A stretch of DNA of 7,971 bases from an uncultured Atopobiaceae bacterium (GTDB taxonomy: Bacteria; Actinomycetota; Coriobacteriia; Coriobacteriales; Atopobiaceae). Made by a program: the position numbers and the translations under genes. A model generated the notes under the pieces. It was not told where the DNA came from. It was given only the letters and a program-made list of their open reading frames with translations, and made no database searches. Shown here one piece after another: positions 5,648 through 7,971 of this stretch (its first letter is position 1; the number at the start of each line of letters is the position of its first letter). Where the stretch lies: the NCBI GenBank assembly GCA_947581665.1, contig CANPVI010000065.1, positions 1 to 7,971 of the forward strand. Direction: 5' to 3'.

Positions 5648-6711
5648 CATTCGCGCGGGTCGCTGCCCGCAACGTCATCGATGCCATAGAACTCTGTCCG
5701 GGGCTCCCTCGAGAGGAGCTCGGCGACCTCCCGATCGAGCGGTGAATCCTCGTAGAGCACGCGGTAGACGCTGTCCACGAGCGGAGCCTCCACGCAGAGC
5801 CTCGCGGCGAGGTCGTGCGCGCTCGCCGCAGCGCGGTAGCCCTCGACCACCATGTGTGTGCGCGCCTCGTACTCGGCGAGCGTCTCGCCCGCGACGAACG
5901 CCTGGCCGAACGTGCGATTGCGCGAGTGCGGGGAGTTGCAGGTGGCCACGAGGTCGCCCATCCCGGCGAGCCCCATGCAGGTGAGCGGCTCCGCACCGAG
6001 CGCATAGGCGATGCGCGTCATCTCGGCGAGGCCACGGGTCATGAGCACCGCGATCGTATTGTCGCCAAGGCCCATGCCGCTCGCGATGCCGCACGCGATC
6101 GCGACGATGTTCTTCAACGCGCCGCACGCGGCCACGCCCACGCGATCATGCGTACCGTAGATGCGGAAGCGCTCGGAGCCGAGGATGGAGCGGAACACCT
6201 CCACGAGCTCGGGCGACGCGGCGCCGCAGACCGTCGCCGCGGGAAGGCCGAGGACCACCTCCTCCGAGTGGTTGGGCCCCGAGATGAGGGCGATGCGCTC
6301 CTCGTCGCCGAGCTCATCGGCCGCCACTTGGTGGATCAGGAGCCCGGTCTCGCGCTCGATGCCCTTCGCGAGGACGAGCACGGGGACATCCGGCTCGAGG
6401 AACGGCGAGAACCTCGCGCAGGTGGAGCGCAGGAACGCCGAGGGCGTGGCCACGAGGACCGCGTCGGCGCCAGACACCGCCTCGGCGAGGTCGCTCGTCG
6501 CGTGCACGTTGTCGGGAAGCGCGCAGCCGGTCGCGTAGGAGGGGTTTCGGTGGGCGAGGTTCACGCCCTCGACCACGTTCTCGAGGTAGTCCCATCCGCA
6601 GAGCTCGCCCACATGGGGCGCGGCGAGGCTCGCGATGGCCGTCCCCCAGGATCCGAGCCCTACGACGGCGACCCTATCCGGCGTGAACGTGCTCACGGGA
6701 GCGGCACCCAC
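5647..6711 (-). CDS. gpsA: NAD(P)-dependent glycerol-3-phosphate dehydrogenase
   Basis: This 354-residue cytoplasmic enzyme reduces dihydroxyacetone phosphate to sn-glycerol 3-phosphate, the backbone of phospholipids. Visible motifs are the Rossmann loop VGLGSWGTA (17-25), VLAKGIE (113-119), SGPNHSEEV (144-152), the catalytic Lys in GALKNIVAIACG (K200), LGDNT, TRGLAEM, GLAGMGDLVATC with its conserved Asp (D253) and SRNRTFG. The start taken here is the GTG at 6711, three nt after the plsY stop, with GAGGAC inside the plsY end as a possible ribosome site. A GTG at 6696, five codons later, would place the Rossmann fold closer to the N-terminus and cannot be excluded. The plsY product next door consumes glycerol 3-phosphate, so gpsA and plsY form one biosynthetic unit. 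Confidence 0.96.
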   Translation of the reverse strand: MGAAPVSTFTPDRVAVVGLGSWGTAIASLAAPHVGELCGWDYLENVVEGVNLAHRNPSYATGCALPDNVHATSDLAEAVSGADAVLVATPSAFLRSTCARFSPFLEPDVPVLVLAKGIERETGLLIHQVAADELGDEERIALISGPNHSEEVVLGLPAATVCGAASPELVEVFRSILGSERFRIYGTHDRVGVAACGALKNIVAIACGIASGMGLGDNTIAVLMTRGLAEMTRIAYALGAEPLTCMGLAGMGDLVATCNSPHSRNRTFGQAFVAGETLAEYEARTHMVVEGYRAAASAHDLAARLCVEAPLVDSVYRVLYEDSPLDREVAELLSREPRTEFYGIDDVAGSDPRE

Positions 6712-6714
6712 CTA

Positions 6715-7650
6715 CTACTCGTCCTCGTCGTCATCGTCGAGGGCGTCGAGCGCCTCGAGGGGATCGCCGCCATCTTCGAGCGCCTTGGAGAACGCGTCGA
6801 CCTCCTCGTTCACCACATCGAGGTCATCGACCGCATCGCCGATCTCCTCCCTCAGCTTCGGTTCGTCGCCAAACGAGAGCCCCACGCCGGCTTGGGGCGC
6901 GCGGGCGGCATCGGCCTTCGCGGCCTCGATGGTGGCCTCCTCCACCGCGCGTACGGAATCGTCGGAATGAGCCATGGAATCGTCCTTTCCGTCCTTCACC
7001 GCGAAGGCGCTCTCCTCGCCTGAGAGGAGCTTCTTCGCATTCTGGCGATGCGCCCATATGGCTGCGGCGGCCGCGAAGATGAGCGGCACTTCGAAACCCC
7101 AGTTGATCGGCCAATAGAAGATGGCCGCGAAGATGGGAAGCGAGACGGAGGCCGCGAGCGAGCCCAGCGATACGTAGCGCGTCGGGATGGAGAACACGAG
7201 GAAGACGATGAGGATCGCGATGGCGAGCGGCCATGAGAGCGCGAGGCACGCGCCGAAGCCGCAGGCGATGCCCTTACCCCCCTTGAAGTGCAGGTAGGGC
7301 GAGAAGATGTGGCCGTAGACCGCCGCCATGAACACCATCGCGATGGTCCAGCCAAACTCCCCCGTGGGTGCGAAGGGCGCGAGATCCCCGCCGGTGAGGG
7401 CGAGGCCGAGCAAGAGCTTTGCGAGGTAGACGCACACGAAGCCCTTCGCCGCGTCGAGGAAGAGCGTGAGCGCGCCGGCCTTCACGCCCACCGTGCGCGC
7501 CACGTTCGTGGAGCCGATGTTTCCCGAGCCCACCTGGGTCACGTCGACGCCGGCGGACTTCTTGGAGATGAGGTAGCCGAAGGGGACGCCACACACGGCG
7601 TAGGCGGACGCCATGAGGGCCAAGAGCACGATGACGAGAGTGGTGATCAC
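6715..7650 (-). CDS. plsY: PlsY, acyl-phosphate:glycerol-3-phosphate acyltransferase, with acidic C-terminal tail
   Basis: PlsY is an integral membrane enzyme that transfers the acyl group from acyl-phosphate to sn-glycerol 3-phosphate, giving lysophosphatidic acid. About five hydrophobic segments lie within residues 3-198. The conserved motifs are all present: GSGNIGSTNVAR (41-52), HIFSPYLHFKGGKGIACGFG (114-133) and the closing HRQN (201-204). Usual PlsY proteins end about ten residues later, near 200-220. This one continues to residue 311 with a hydrophilic Ala/Asp/Glu-rich tail that ends DALDDDDEDE; from the usual topology the tail is probably cytoplasmic, which is an inference. The start is the GTG at 7650, with a perfect AGGAGG four nt upstream that overlaps the der stop; in-frame sequence further upstream is der. 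It is followed directly by gpsA, which makes its substrate. The catalytic domain is certain; the role of the tail is unknown. Confidence 0.95.
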   Translation of the reverse strand: MITTLVIVLLALMASAYAVCGVPFGYLISKKSAGVDVTQVGSGNIGSTNVARTVGVKAGALTLFLDAAKGFVCVYLAKLLLGLALTGGDLAPFAPTGEFGWTIAMVFMAAVYGHIFSPYLHFKGGKGIACGFGACLALSWPLAIAILIVFLVFSIPTRYVSLGSLAASVSLPIFAAIFYWPINWGFEVPLIFAAAAAIWAHRQNAKKLLSGEESAFAVKDGKDDSMAHSDDSVRAVEEATIEAAKADAARAPQAGVGLSFGDEPKLREEIGDAVDDLDVVNEEVDAFSKALEDGGDPLEALDALDDDDEDE

Positions 7651-7651
7651 G

Positions 7652-7971
7652 CTACCTCCTCTTGAAGGCGAGCCGAAGCGGCGTTCCCGTGAGGTCCACG
7701 GCCTCGCGGAAGCGACGCTCAAGGTACCGACGGTAATTGTCGGTCACGAGATCGGGATGGTTGCAGAAGAGCATGAGGGTTGGCGGGCGGGAGGCGCTTT
7801 GCGCCCCATAGAAGATGCGGAGACGCCGCTTGCCCTCCCCCACCGTGTGGCCGCTCTCGCGGATGGACGCGAGGACGTCGTTCACCACCGGCGTGGGAAT
7901 GCGTCGGTTGTAGTTCTCGAGGGCGAGCTCGGCGGCGCCCTCGTCGAAGGCCGGGGGCGCGAGCACCCGGC
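7652..7971 (-). CDS. der: Der (EngA) double-domain GTPase, C-terminal KH-like domain, partial
   Basis: Only the last 105 or so codons are present; the start and both GTPase domains lie beyond the right edge. Der is an essential GTPase that binds the 50S subunit and is needed for its maturation. The visible part is its C-terminal KH-like domain. Characteristic pieces are NRRIPTPVVNDVL, the GEGKRRLRIFYGAQSASRPP segment, LFCNHPDLVTDNYRRYLE and the ending GTPLRLAFKRR. The reading frame stays open to the window edge, and the GTG near 7966 is internal, not a start. The TAG stop overlaps the plsY ribosome binding site, leaving one nt before the plsY GTG. The gene order der-plsY-gpsA is widespread in actinobacteria and Firmicutes. 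Confidence 0.92.
   Translation of the reverse strand, partial: RVLAPPAFDEGAAELALENYNRRIPTPVVNDVLASIRESGHTVGEGKRRLRIFYGAQSASRPPTLMLFCNHPDLVTDNYRRYLERRFREAVDLTGTPLRLAFKRR
7655..7660 (-). promoter_or_regulatory. plsY: Ribosome binding site of plsY at the end of der
   Basis: A perfect AGGAGG on the minus strand directly precedes the der TAG and lies four nt before the plsY GTG at 7650. It decides the non-ATG start of plsY and implies translational coupling with der. Confidence 0.75.

Noticed and set aside
5815..7023. Plus-strand open frame of about 402 codons opposite gpsA and plsY
   Set aside because: Antisense shadow rich in Arg, Glu and His with no motif.
7651..7722. Extended upstream start for plsY within der
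   Set aside because: The GTG at 7650 has a perfect AGGAGG four nt upstream and gives the normal hydrophobic N-terminus; the extension is Arg/Ser-rich and antisense-like.
1..7971. Mobile element, phage, CRISPR array, toxin-antitoxin or tRNA/rRNA genes
   Set aside because: I saw no transposase or integrase motifs, no regularly spaced direct repeats, no tRNA cloverleaf and no rRNA stretch; essentially the whole window is accounted for by housekeeping genes.

Overview
The window is a compact, GC-rich stretch of bacterial chromosome in which every supported gene lies on the minus strand. GC-rich coding with G/C-ending codons, GTG starts, stop/start overlaps and strong GGAGG-type ribosome binding sites fit an actinobacterium. 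The gene set and protein style suggest the Coriobacteriia (Collinsella, Olsenella and Atopobium relatives). That placement is inference, since no rRNA or other marker is present.

In transcription order (right to left) the genes are: the C-terminal end of der (ribosome-assembly GTPase), plsY (glycerol-3-phosphate acyltransferase), gpsA (glycerol-3-phosphate dehydrogenase), rpe (ribulose-phosphate 3-epimerase), a class I cysteine desulfurase, mnmA (tRNA 2-thiouridylase), a Nif3-family protein, a coiled-coil C4-type zinc-ribbon protein (COG1579 type) and the 5' part of coaBC (coenzyme A biosynthesis), which runs off the left edge. From der to nif3 the spacing is 1, 3, 10 and 9 nt and then two 4-nt ATGA overlaps, so these genes are almost certainly co-transcribed and partly translationally coupled. 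Larger gaps of 43 and 78 nt, both holding inverted repeats, precede the last two genes. No gene-free stretch reaches 300 bases.

Two functional pairs stand out. GpsA makes sn-glycerol 3-phosphate and PlsY acylates it, so they form the first steps of phospholipid synthesis. The cysteine desulfurase overlaps mnmA and is probably its dedicated sulfur donor for s2U34 in tRNA. The remaining genes are general housekeeping.

This is mainly a conserved housekeeping operon, and I see no mobile element, CRISPR array, phage or defence system. The unusual features are: (1) an approximately 156-residue N-terminal extension on CoaBC, with a small ordered region, an AT-hook-like RGRP motif and a charged linker; (2) an approximately 97-residue acidic C-terminal tail on PlsY; (3) a zinc-ribbon protein whose first CxxC knuckle has degenerated; (4) two AT-rich patches inside nif3, one with a good promoter-like match; and (5) inverted repeats in the leaders of the last two genes.
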